This document shows positions 20,796-28,181 of a DNA stretch of 32,375 bases, one piece after another. Location: positions 113,233-145,607 of the forward strand of contig CANQJH010000001.1 in NCBI GenBank assembly GCA_947624195.1, written 5' to 3'. Numbering within the stretch: the stretch's first letter is position 1; each line of letters starts with the position of its first letter. This DNA comes from an uncultured Clostridia bacterium (GTDB lineage: Bacteria; Bacillota; Clostridia; TANB77; CAG-508). The position numbers were made by a program, and so were the translations under genes. The notes under the pieces were generated by a model. It made no database searches. It was not told where the DNA came from and saw only the letters and a list, made by a program, of their open reading frames with translations.

Positions 20796-22337
20796 TTAAT
20801 TATAATATAACTTTATATATTTATTCTTTTTATATACATATGGCATATCTAATCCATCAATTTCTTCTATTTTTATATCTTGTACACCTATATAATTTTC
20901 TGGAATTACACATATAGGATATTGATGACTTGCTCTAACATTTCCCTCTTTAGTTAAAGCAACAATATTCATTGTACTCATTAAAATTTTTTTATATGAA
21001 CAATCTTTATTATTTAAGTATATATCAATGTCATCCCATTTTTTATTTTCTTCAATAGGTCGGATTCTATTATCATCCGTTACTTTATATAAATGCAGTC
21101 CATCAAACATATAAAGTTGTTCTATATTACCATCAATCAATTCTCCATTTTCATATAAGATGCCATCTAATGTTAAAACAAAAACATTGTCATAAAAATC
21201 AGTTTCTATTTGCTTTATATTTTTTTCTGGTATCCCTTTCAATCCATTTGTGTAATATCGTATATAATCCATTCTTTCTTCATCTGACATATTATAAATT
21301 TTTTTATATTCTCCTTTTATTTGAGAAATATTCCAATTGCTAAAGCCTGCTAATTTTAAATATTCATCTGTAAAAATATTGGGCATTTTTCCGTCATAAT
21401 TAGATTTAAAAGATTCATACGCTTTTATAAATAACTCTAAGTTATCAATTTTTCCTTTTAAAAAACTACTAATCAACTTTAATATTCGATTTGTTCCGTC
21501 TAGTTCTCCATCAAAAAATTCAAAAGAATCATAATCAAATACATGATCTAATACAATTTGAGGTGTATCATCATTTAAATAATATCCATTTCCTATCATA
21601 TCACTTGTATCTAAATTTCTAATAAAAGTTTTTTCTGACATTCTTTTGTCCCAAATGGTTAAATTATTTAACACAAATATACTTTTTTCATGGGAATCAT
21701 TAAATATTTTTGTAACTAAAATATCACCTTTTTTAAAAGGAACTGGTAAATTTACAAAAATTCCGTCCATATCAGGTAGATTTTCACCGTTTCTACTTAC
21801 TTTTATTAGTTTTGGTTGCATATTTATAACTATGTATTCCGCATAGATGTTCTCTTTGTTATCAAGATATTTTTTGGTAATAGAAAAAGAAATAGTGTCA
21901 TTATACTCTTTTATATAATCTGTTACATCTTTATACACTTCTTTATATGTACTCTTTATATTGTTTATTACATCACTAGTTCTACTATAACTTTTAGTTG
22001 ACCTATTATATTCCTCCCATGTGTATACACAATTTTTATCTTCTTTTATAATGTCCCCATATAATTTTTTTAATCTATCAATTTCATTTTGAATCATTTT
22101 TTTTACACTATCATAATGCCTACAATTTATTCTTTCTACAACTTCCATATCTGGATAATTATTAATTAAATCTTGGTATTTTACTATTTTTTCTTCTATG
22201 CTCATCTTGTTATTTCTATACACCAAAACTGCGAGTTCTTCTGTATTAAATTGATGTTTTATTTCTCTACAATAATTACTAATTGCTTTTGAATTTATTA
22301 AATCGTAATTATCTCGAATTTTTTCTTCTCTCTTCAT
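20796..22337 (-). CDS. 513-residue protein of unknown function with beta-rich C-terminus
   Basis: Unrecognised. An N-terminal helical region (residues about 1-110, many charged residues) leads to a middle segment holding VPFKKGDILVTKIF (about 190-203), which resembles FKIGDLVKIVK in the upstream neighbour. The last ~150 residues contain short repeats of the type VFVLTLDGILYENGELI, YMFDGLHLYKVTDDNRI and NIVALTKEGNVRASHQ, reminiscent of degenerate RCC1/beta-propeller blades. Its start is 2 nt after the stop of the 22340 gene, so the pair is coupled. No enzymatic motif is seen. Confidence 0.7.
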   Translation of the reverse strand: MKREEKIRDNYDLINSKAISNYCREIKHQFNTEELAVLVYRNNKMSIEEKIVKYQDLINNYPDMEVVERINCRHYDSVKKMIQNEIDRLKKLYGDIIKEDKNCVYTWEEYNRSTKSYSRTSDVINNIKSTYKEVYKDVTDYIKEYNDTISFSITKKYLDNKENIYAEYIVINMQPKLIKVSRNGENLPDMDGIFVNLPVPFKKGDILVTKIFNDSHEKSIFVLNNLTIWDKRMSEKTFIRNLDTSDMIGNGYYLNDDTPQIVLDHVFDYDSFEFFDGELDGTNRILKLISSFLKGKIDNLELFIKAYESFKSNYDGKMPNIFTDEYLKLAGFSNWNISQIKGEYKKIYNMSDEERMDYIRYYTNGLKGIPEKNIKQIETDFYDNVFVLTLDGILYENGELIDGNIEQLYMFDGLHLYKVTDDNRIRPIEENKKWDDIDIYLNNKDCSYKKILMSTMNIVALTKEGNVRASHQYPICVIPENYIGVQDIKIEEIDGLDMPYVYKKNKYIKLYYN

Positions 22338-22339
22338 TT

Positions 22340-23179
22340 TTAATCTCCTAATTTTAATACTTTTTTATAATAATTGCTTTTTCTTTTATCCTCGTCTTTA
22401 AATGATATTACGCCATATTTTAAATTGTCCCAAGTTTCTCTATTTACTTTGATTTCTTTTTTTATAATTTTTCTTAATACATCAATAGGAGAATTTTCTT
22501 CAATCTCTTCATCATATTCTGCCATTTGTTCTTCATGAAATTCCCATGTATATATACCTGGTGCATAATTATCATCTGATATTTCAGATAAAGCATATGT
22601 ATTTCTTAAATATTTTTGACCTTCTATTCTTCTAGGTAGATATCTTACTACGTAAACATCACTATATTCTGGATGTTCGTTATAGGAGCAATCCTCCATT
22701 CGTTTATTTGGCTTAACAATTTTAACTAAATCACCAATTTTAAACTTAGTTCCTGCATTTGGTAATAAATCATTTGGTTTTAAATAAACACAATTACGCC
22801 ATTTTGTTTCTTTTTGGTTGAATAAGTATCTTATACATATATTTGTAATTTCTCCAGTATAATCTAATATAAATTCTTTATGTGTTGGCTCATATATTAA
22901 TAGTTCTTCTATTTCCTCTTCAAACTCCAACTTCTTTTTAAAATTTTCAGCATACTCTATATCTTCTTCCGTAATTCTAAAATCATAATCAATTTTGTAT
23001 TCCTTTAAAGCCTGTTTGATGGATTTATTTATATCTTTACAGTAACTTTCTAATTCGTGGGTTAAAAATTCTAGTCCATAGCTTTTTGCTCTTTCAAAAG
23101 TGTTAAAGATTTCTATATATTCATCATCTGTTTCATCACTATAATCATAAGTTTTAATTTGTAATAAATATGTTTTCAT
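22340..23179 (-). CDS. Protein of unknown function with KOW/SH3-like 'GDLVKIV' segment
   Basis: A 279-residue acidic protein. The N-terminal part is KTYLLQIKTYDYSDETDDEY-like with an FxTFERAKSYG helix. A middle beta region includes KFKIGDLVKIVKPN, ADVYVVRYLPRR-like strands and YAPGIYTWEF. The C-terminus has an acidic helix then a basic tail. GTG at 23180-23182 (7 nt after AGGAGG) is a possible alternative start; I chose the ATG at 23177-23179. It lies 13-15 nt after the small DnaB-like gene and 2 nt before the 513-residue gene in one transcription unit. The family is unknown to me. Confidence 0.7.
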   Translation of the reverse strand: MKTYLLQIKTYDYSDETDDEYIEIFNTFERAKSYGLEFLTHELESYCKDINKSIKQALKEYKIDYDFRITEEDIEYAENFKKKLEFEEEIEELLIYEPTHKEFILDYTGEITNICIRYLFNQKETKWRNCVYLKPNDLLPNAGTKFKIGDLVKIVKPNKRMEDCSYNEHPEYSDVYVVRYLPRRIEGQKYLRNTYALSEISDDNYAPGIYTWEFHEEQMAEYDEEIEENSPIDVLRKIIKKEIKVNRETWDNLKYGVISFKDEDKRKSNYYKKVLKLGD

Positions 23180-23194
23180 CACTAATTTTCCTCC

Positions 23195-23455
23195 TCACAA
23201 ATTCAAAAATTTTAAATACTTTGAATTCCAAGCAAGTTCAATACTTGCTTCTATACCATTTTTATTTTTTGCTATTATGACATCTGCTACATTTTTCTTT
23301 TGGGTAAAATTATTAAAACATTCATCTCTATGCAACAATATAATAATATTTAGTGCAAAGTTAGTCTTTCCTACAAAAGCTGTTCCTCCTATTAAAATTA
23401 AATCTCCTTCTTTTATTTTCACTATCTCATCTAACTTTTTAAATCCTGTTTCCAT
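23195..23455 (-). CDS. Miniature DnaB-like RecA-fold protein, internally deleted
   Basis: An 86-residue reading frame. Residues 1-42 (TGFKKLDEIVKIKEGDLILIGGTAFVGKTNFALNI) match the start of the DnaB helicase C-terminal ATPase domain including a Walker A-like GGTAFVGKT. Residues about 54-86 (NVADVIIAKNKNGIEASIELAWNSKYLKFLNL) match the very end of that domain. Walker B and the DNA-binding loops, roughly 150 residues in DnaB, are missing, so it cannot be an ordinary helicase. It nevertheless keeps a good ribosome site (AAAGGAAAG), its own promoter and an intact frame. Either a decaying relic or a selected mini-protein. Confidence 0.65.
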   Translation of the reverse strand: METGFKKLDEIVKIKEGDLILIGGTAFVGKTNFALNIIILLHRDECFNNFTQKKNVADVIIAKNKNGIEASIELAWNSKYLKFLNL

Positions 23456-23480
23456 TTTTTCACTTTCCTTTCAAAAAAAT

Positions 23481-23511
23481 ATAGCTAGTATAATTTTATT
23501 ATACTAGCTAT
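23481..23511 (-). terminator. 13-bp hairpin after the WYL operon, overlapping the next promoter
   Basis: Perfect arms atagctagtataa (23481-23493) and ttatactagctat (23499-23511). On the minus strand the stem is followed by ATTTTTTT, an intrinsic-terminator shape for the operon ending at 23551. The same stem contains the -10 box of the following promoter, so it may also serve as an operator. Confidence 0.65.
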
Positions 23512-23554
23512 GTTTTATATATTCAATTGTGTCGGTCACAAAATGTATTGTTAT
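23498..23554 (-). promoter_or_regulatory. Promoter of the DnaB-like/279-aa/513-aa operon with shared operator (site 2)
   Basis: TTGAAT (23521-23526), 17 bp, TATAAT (23498-23503). The motif ATAACAATAC-5 bp-GTGACC (23534-23554) ends exactly 7 bp upstream of the -35 and overlaps the WYL stop codon. Confidence 0.7.
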
Positions 23555-24543
23555 TTTTTATACCTTTTCATTGCATCTTCTAATTGTAACTTTATTTCTT
23601 CTATAAATGATTGTGGACTTGTTACAGTTACCACATCTAGATTTCTCATAGCCCACAATTTAAATCCTCGTGGATTGGCATATAGACTTATCTTAAACTC
23701 TTTATCATTTATAGGATTTATTTGAATATTTTTCCCAAACTTTTCTATAACTTCATCTAATATTATTTCATTGCATTCGGCTTCTATTTTTATTTTTTGT
23801 CCACTAAAAATTTCAACTGATGTATCTGTATATTCCTCTATATCTTTTTCTGTTTTCTTTATAGTTATTTTTTCATTTGTTTCTTGTAAATTTTTTATTC
23901 TATCTAACCTATAATGGAAAAATTTATCATTTCCATTTTTGATTCCAAGCATATAAAATTGCTGATTATCATATATAATGGCATAAGGAGAAACGACAGG
24001 TTCACTTACTATTTTCTTTTCTATTTTATCGCCTTTTATCGAGTACTTCCAATATTCAAATTTTATCTTATTCTTTTTTATTATACTATTAGAAATATCT
24101 TCAATATTTTTTATTACTTCCATATTGCTTGTCTTACCCTTAGGAGAATATACTTTATAATTCTTTACTTTTTCATTTTCATATATATTTTGCAAATTCT
24201 TACACTTTTTTATTATTCCTTTCGCAACCTTATCTTCTATGAATGCCGAATAACTGAAAGTATCAATAATTGCTCTAATTTCTCCTGGCTCAAAATCAGT
24301 TTCTGGATCATTATTTATATAATATCCTATTTTGTTGTCATTATATGTACTTATATCATAACCAAATTTTTCTTTAAGCAGATTTATATTTCTCCTTATA
24401 GTTCGTGGATCAATATCTTCGCCATATACCTCATCTATCTTTTCTTTTAGCTCTGAGATGGATAACTTATGTTCTTCATCACTATATTTTTTTAATACAT
24501 TTAATATGTATAATATATTTCCATTTTTTTCGTATAAGTCCAT
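23551..24543 (-). CDS. WYL-domain transcriptional regulator
   Basis: A 330-residue regulator. The N-terminal ~75 residues form a winged-helix DNA-binding domain (LYILNVLKKYSDEEHKLSISELKEKI, then DPRTIRRNINLLKEKFGYDI). A WYL domain lies around residues 140-230 (IKFEYWKYS..., VVSPYAIIYDNQQFYMLGIKNGNDKFFHYRLDRIKNL), with a WCX-like C-terminal part. WYL proteins sense ligands, often nucleic acid, and commonly control defence genes. It is third in a tight unit after two nuclease genes (11-nt and 22-nt gaps), with AAAGGAG before the ATG. It is the obvious candidate to bind the GTGACC motif at the three module promoters (inference). Confidence 0.9.
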   Translation of the reverse strand: MDLYEKNGNILYILNVLKKYSDEEHKLSISELKEKIDEVYGEDIDPRTIRRNINLLKEKFGYDISTYNDNKIGYYINNDPETDFEPGEIRAIIDTFSYSAFIEDKVAKGIIKKCKNLQNIYENEKVKNYKVYSPKGKTSNMEVIKNIEDISNSIIKKNKIKFEYWKYSIKGDKIEKKIVSEPVVSPYAIIYDNQQFYMLGIKNGNDKFFHYRLDRIKNLQETNEKITIKKTEKDIEEYTDTSVEIFSGQKIKIEAECNEIILDEVIEKFGKNIQINPINDKEFKISLYANPRGFKLWAMRNLDVVTVTSPQSFIEEIKLQLEDAMKRYKK

Positions 24544-24554
24544 TACTTACTCCT

Positions 24555-25847
24555 TTAAGATATTGATTCTTCATCTTCATTATCTTTTATTTCTTTTATT
24601 CTCTTTGATAATCTATCTAACATAATATCATATGTTTCACTATCAACTTCTTTTGTATGTTTTTTTAGAGCTTTTAAAAAGTCCTCAAAGTATTTGTCAT
24701 CTTTAAAGTATTCTTTCTTATCTTTATAGAAATCGTATATTTCTTTATATGTAATTATCTTATAACCATTATTATTACTAAGAAATTTTCCCTTATTATA
24801 ATTTGGGACAACAATAAAATAACTTCCTTTTCTATTTTTGTCTTTTTCTATATATTCTCTATAATCATCTAATTGTGTTTTAGTAACATCCCCACATTCA
24901 TCATATTCTTTTCCATTGATATCAGATTTTATTTTATTTTCTATTACTATAGCTTTATTATCATCTCTTATCACTATATCTATGTGCTGTTCTTCTCTAT
25001 TTATTTCAAAACTTTTATCTTTTACATTAATGTCAATTCCTAATACCTTTTTAACAAATTTCTGAAAAATATTTTTATTTTGTAAGAAATAATATTGAAG
25101 CATATTTGAGAAAGCCAATTCAAAATTTTCAAGTTTTACTAACTTTAAAAAATTAAAATTATCTTCTTTTTTTATATTTTTTATATCAACTTTCTTAAAA
25201 TTATCTTTTTCTTCCCAATTATTTTCATCTTCTAACATCGTTTTTAATGTTTCATAATCATTTTTATTTTTTTTGGGTACAAATGATTTTTGACTTGTAT
25301 TAAAATTTTTTCTTTCTATCAAATAGGTTTTTGGAAATTTTGTATTTTTTCTATCATATGTTAAAAATATTGGGACTTTAGGTTTTACTACAATATCAGC
25401 TTCAAATGTTGCATACAAAATACCCTCTCCATTTTCTTTTTTTTCCTTATAAAAATTATTCTCAAATATTTCATTTACAGCAACTTTATAATTAATATCA
25501 TATTGCATTTTTTCAATATATTTTTTCATTTGATTATCATAAATATCTTTTCTTCGTTCAGAATCCCAATTTTTTATTATTTGCTTTGGACTTTTTACCC
25601 ATGCTATAATTTCAACAATTTTGCTTCCACTTCCAACACTTCTTGTTAACAATATGTCAGAAATTCTATCATCATATTTTTTATCTATATGTCCATCTTT
25701 TACTATATAAATATAATGTTTGCCGTTATTTGCTTTAAATAAATTTATTATTTCATGTACTATATTTTCTCTTTCATTAGCATAAGATTTTTTATTTGAA
25801 TTAAACATTTTGTTGATTAAAATTACATCTTTTTCTTTATTTTTCAT
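24555..25847 (-). CDS. PD-(D/E)XK nuclease superfamily protein (PDDEXK_4-like)
   Basis: A 430-residue protein. The C-terminal half reads as the PDDEXK_4 fold: ELAFSNMLQYYF (start helix), HIDIVIRDDNKAIVIENKIKSD (about residues 287-308) with the catalytic Asp in IDIVI and the ExK in IENK, then a TQLDDYREYIE helix. The N-terminal ~200 residues are separate, with IYIVKDGHIDKKYDDRISDILLTRS and a Lys-rich region, and could be a specificity or regulatory domain. PDDEXK_4 proteins are frequent in phage-defence and retron-type loci. It sits between a DUF2779 nuclease and a WYL regulator in one operon. Confidence 0.85.
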   Translation of the reverse strand: MKNKEKDVILINKMFNSNKKSYANERENIVHEIINLFKANNGKHYIYIVKDGHIDKKYDDRISDILLTRSVGSGSKIVEIIAWVKSPKQIIKNWDSERRKDIYDNQMKKYIEKMQYDINYKVAVNEIFENNFYKEKKENGEGILYATFEADIVVKPKVPIFLTYDRKNTKFPKTYLIERKNFNTSQKSFVPKKNKNDYETLKTMLEDENNWEEKDNFKKVDIKNIKKEDNFNFLKLVKLENFELAFSNMLQYYFLQNKNIFQKFVKKVLGIDINVKDKSFEINREEQHIDIVIRDDNKAIVIENKIKSDINGKEYDECGDVTKTQLDDYREYIEKDKNRKGSYFIVVPNYNKGKFLSNNNGYKIITYKEIYDFYKDKKEYFKDDKYFEDFLKALKKHTKEVDSETYDIMLDRLSKRIKEIKDNEDEESIS

Positions 25848-25869
25848 CTTTTACTCCCTTTATTAATTT

Positions 25870-27372
25870 CTATATATTTATTATATTTGCTACCTCTTTT
25901 AATTTCTCCCATACTTTAACCATTGCTAAAGTATCTAGTCCACAATAAACTAATAATCCATTTCTTATTTCATCTTGTTCTTCTTTTGTATGATTTACTA
26001 AATCACTATAAGCGTAACTTGCCTCACCTCCATTGTGTACTACTGGCAAATTATGATAATCCAGTTCTGGGTCATTTGGAAATAATGCAGGTAGTACATA
26101 TTTTATTGAATATGAGCCTTGCATTGCTTTGCAATAATAATATCTTTCCTTAAATGGAATCATTAAATCTTTTATATTGTTTCTTATATTTAATAGATGT
26201 TCACTTAAATCCGGATAAGCTTCAGCTAATTTCTTTATTACACTTTTCTCAAAACTCATATTGTAAGCAGTAACACACACATTTTTTGGAATATCCTTTA
26301 CTAAACTTTCTGCTAATGTTCGTCTCGGATCTATTCCTGCCTCAGCTAAAAATTCTTTATGCTGTAATTTGCCATTTTCTTCTTCAATATAATGAAGTGA
26401 ATATTGAAAAGGAATCTGCATATATGGACTAACGCCATCATATTCTGGAATTGCTTGTTGGAAAGTTTCAAAGTCTAAAAAGTATAATGGATATGAAAGC
26501 GTATCTAAAAAATCTCTAATTTTGTCTTTTTCTATTTTTGGTTCTTTATCATTTAATTCAAAATCTATTTGTTCTAAATACTTTTCATTTATATCTTCAT
26601 ATAAAATATCCTCAAAACTAATTTTACCCTCATTAAACAATTTAAATTTTTTACTTTTTTGCATTTTTCTAATATCAAAAACATTATTTTTGGGAAGTGC
26701 TTTAGTACAATAATTGCAATATGCACATTCATAAGGATCAAAACAATTCATACTAATCTTTTTTTCTGGTTCATTTTCTCCATTATCATATTTTTGCATA
26801 TATTCATTTATTTCTTTTATTTTTTCTTGTATTTCATTTTGCTTTGAAATAGCTATTTCAGTAATATCTTTAATATTAAAAAGTTTTTCTAATTCCAATT
26901 CGCCATTCCTTACATATTCACTATTGATATACATTATATGGACACTTTTTATATTAAAACCTAAGTTATCTAGCACATAATATTGATATGAAACATCATC
27001 TAAATATATATCATGAATGTCTGTAGAACTTTTTACTTCATATATTTCTATTCCATTAATGTCGTTTTTTAATATATCAACACTACAGAAATTATTATCG
27101 AAATTGAAAGATGCTTCGGTTATTATATTAGGTTTATTTTTTAATTGTAACTCAGTATCCAAAATCATTTTAGATAAATCACTATTAAACTCAATATTAG
27201 TATATTTTCCAAAATAATTTTTTGCAATTTCTCCAACCTTTGTTCCATTTTCTAAAGCAGATTCATTTTCAACATTTACTGCTTCACTAGATTTGTATTT
27301 TTCTAACCACAGAATTTTGTTACACTGTTTTGCTTTACAATATTTCGATTTAGACAGATATATACAATTCAT
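25870..27372 (-). CDS. DUF2779 protein: Cas4/RecB-like nuclease plus DEDD-type exonuclease domain
   Basis: A 500-residue protein with two nuclease-like halves. The N-terminal half has CKAKQCNKILWLEKY, a strand SVDILKNDINGIEIYEVKSST (Asp...ExK, about residues 95-115) and a Cys cluster CFDPYECAYCNYC (about 209-221). That is the Cas4/AddB-like arrangement for an Fe-S cluster. The C-terminal half is DUF2779: LYFLDFETFQQAIP (about 293-306), VTAYNMSFEKSVI, and a closing YCGLDTLAMVKVW, consistent with a DnaQ-like DEDD exonuclease. The ATG at 27370-27372 is chosen; a TTG 18 nt upstream is possible. It is second in the operon after the DnaJ-C-like gene. The close-range ribosome site is weak (see the hairpin at 27384). 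Confidence 0.87.
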   Translation of the reverse strand: MNCIYLSKSKYCKAKQCNKILWLEKYKSSEAVNVENESALENGTKVGEIAKNYFGKYTNIEFNSDLSKMILDTELQLKNKPNIITEASFNFDNNFCSVDILKNDINGIEIYEVKSSTDIHDIYLDDVSYQYYVLDNLGFNIKSVHIMYINSEYVRNGELELEKLFNIKDITEIAISKQNEIQEKIKEINEYMQKYDNGENEPEKKISMNCFDPYECAYCNYCTKALPKNNVFDIRKMQKSKKFKLFNEGKISFEDILYEDINEKYLEQIDFELNDKEPKIEKDKIRDFLDTLSYPLYFLDFETFQQAIPEYDGVSPYMQIPFQYSLHYIEEENGKLQHKEFLAEAGIDPRRTLAESLVKDIPKNVCVTAYNMSFEKSVIKKLAEAYPDLSEHLLNIRNNIKDLMIPFKERYYYCKAMQGSYSIKYVLPALFPNDPELDYHNLPVVHNGGEASYAYSDLVNHTKEEQDEIRNGLLVYCGLDTLAMVKVWEKLKEVANIINI

Positions 27373-27383
27373 TTTTTCTTGTA

Positions 27384-27423
27384 TAATCAATTATATAAAA
27401 ATATTAATATATTTAATTGATTA
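27384..27423 (-). promoter_or_regulatory. Hairpin between ribosome site and start of the DUF2779 gene
   Basis: 10-bp perfect arms taatcaatta (27384-27393) and taattgatta (27414-27423). A strong AAGAAAGGG (27426-27434) lies just upstream, 50 nt from the ATG. Folding of the hairpin would bring it to about 13 nt. Confidence 0.4.
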
Positions 27424-27432
27424 ATCCCTTTC

Positions 27433-27846
27433 TTATTTAATATTTATTGTTATAACTACATTGCTCCTTTTATGTTTTGATTCTATGTAATTCCCTCTAT
27501 TGTATAAAATTATTTTTTCATTACTTTTAATTTCCTTAGGTATTTTCACATCAAGCGTATTTTTATGTTTTTTCCCATTTTCAGATATTTGATTATATTT
27601 AATTTTTTTAGTACACCCATTTAATGCCTCGTTTTTTGATATTTCACATTTTAAAAATACATTATTTTCATCTTCTATATACCATTTCTTCTTATTTTTG
27701 TCAAATATATTTTGGAGCATTTCATTAGCAACACTTTCAAATTCATTTTTATGAAAATTAGGACTTTTTATTTTAAAATTTAAATTTTTTCTATAATTTT
27801 CAGATTTTTCTATTATTTTTTTTATCTCATTATCTTTTATTTCCAT
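27433..27846 (-). CDS. DnaJ C-terminal-domain-like protein without a J domain
   Basis: A 137-residue protein. Residues about 65-137 read like a DnaJ/Hsp40 C-terminal substrate-binding domain: CEISKNEALNGCTKKIKYN, LDVKIPKEIKSNEKIILYNRGNY, and a final NVVITINIK strand. These correspond to the EAl-G-x-k-x-i, l-v-x-I-P-x-G-i and G-D-l-x-v-x-I-x-i signatures. There is no HPD J-domain or zinc-finger CxxCxGxG, so it cannot recruit Hsp70 in the usual way. It is the first gene of the nuclease/WYL operon and could be a substrate- or complex-binding adaptor (inference). Ribosome site AAGAAAG. Confidence 0.6.
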   Translation of the reverse strand: MEIKDNEIKKIIEKSENYRKNLNFKIKSPNFHKNEFESVANEMLQNIFDKNKKKWYIEDENNVFLKCEISKNEALNGCTKKIKYNQISENGKKHKNTLDVKIPKEIKSNEKIILYNRGNYIESKHKRSNVVITINIK

Positions 27847-27879
27847 TTTTATATTCTTTCTTATATTATATTTTTTTAT

Positions 27880-27935
27880 ATTATATCAAACATTTTTTAT
27901 TGTACAATTACTATGGTCACAAAAAGTAGTGTTAT
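27880..27935 (-). promoter_or_regulatory. Promoter of the DnaJ-C/DUF2779/PDDEXK/WYL operon with shared operator (site 3)
   Basis: TTGTAC (27902-27907), 16 bp, TATAAT (27880-27885). The motif ATAACACTAC-5 bp-GTGACC (27915-27935) ends exactly 7 bp upstream of the -35. Confidence 0.7.
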
Positions 27936-27949
27936 TTTTCTTTAATTAA

Positions 27950-27990
27950 AGTATAACACATAAGCAAGTGAGTGTAAATATCACCTGTTC
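27950..27990 (-). promoter_or_regulatory. Palindromic terminator-promoter repeat (copy 4, degenerate stem)
   Basis: TTTACA (27973-27978), 17 bp, TATACT (27950-27955) on the minus strand. The stem is decayed (taagcaagtga against tcacctgttc). It lies directly upstream of site 3, giving tandem promoters for the nuclease operon; transcription from it would pass through the motif. Confidence 0.6.
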
Positions 27991-27999
27991 TTTCATAAA

Positions 28000-28041
28000 A
28001 TAAAAAAGTTACCCTAGATTGTTTTTTCACAATTCTAGGGT
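28000..28041 (-). terminator. Intrinsic terminator of the gene ending at 28182
   Basis: Arms accctagattgt (28011-28022) and acaattctagggt (28029-28041) with one bulge. On the minus strand the stem is followed by AACTTTTTTATTTTAT. Confidence 0.8.
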
Positions 28042-28181
28042 ATAAAAGGAGAGTTGTTTTCTAATAAAATAAATTTGTACTACTTTTTGTCTTTTTTAAT
28101 ATTTTTATATTGCAAATGTAAAACATAAAATTAAGAATATTTTGTTTTTTGTAATACTTCAACTTAATTTTTAGATAATAT

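Noticed and set aside
28042-28181. Gene or riboswitch in the gap before the terminator
   Set aside because: Only AT-rich sequence without an open frame or conserved fold that I can recognise.
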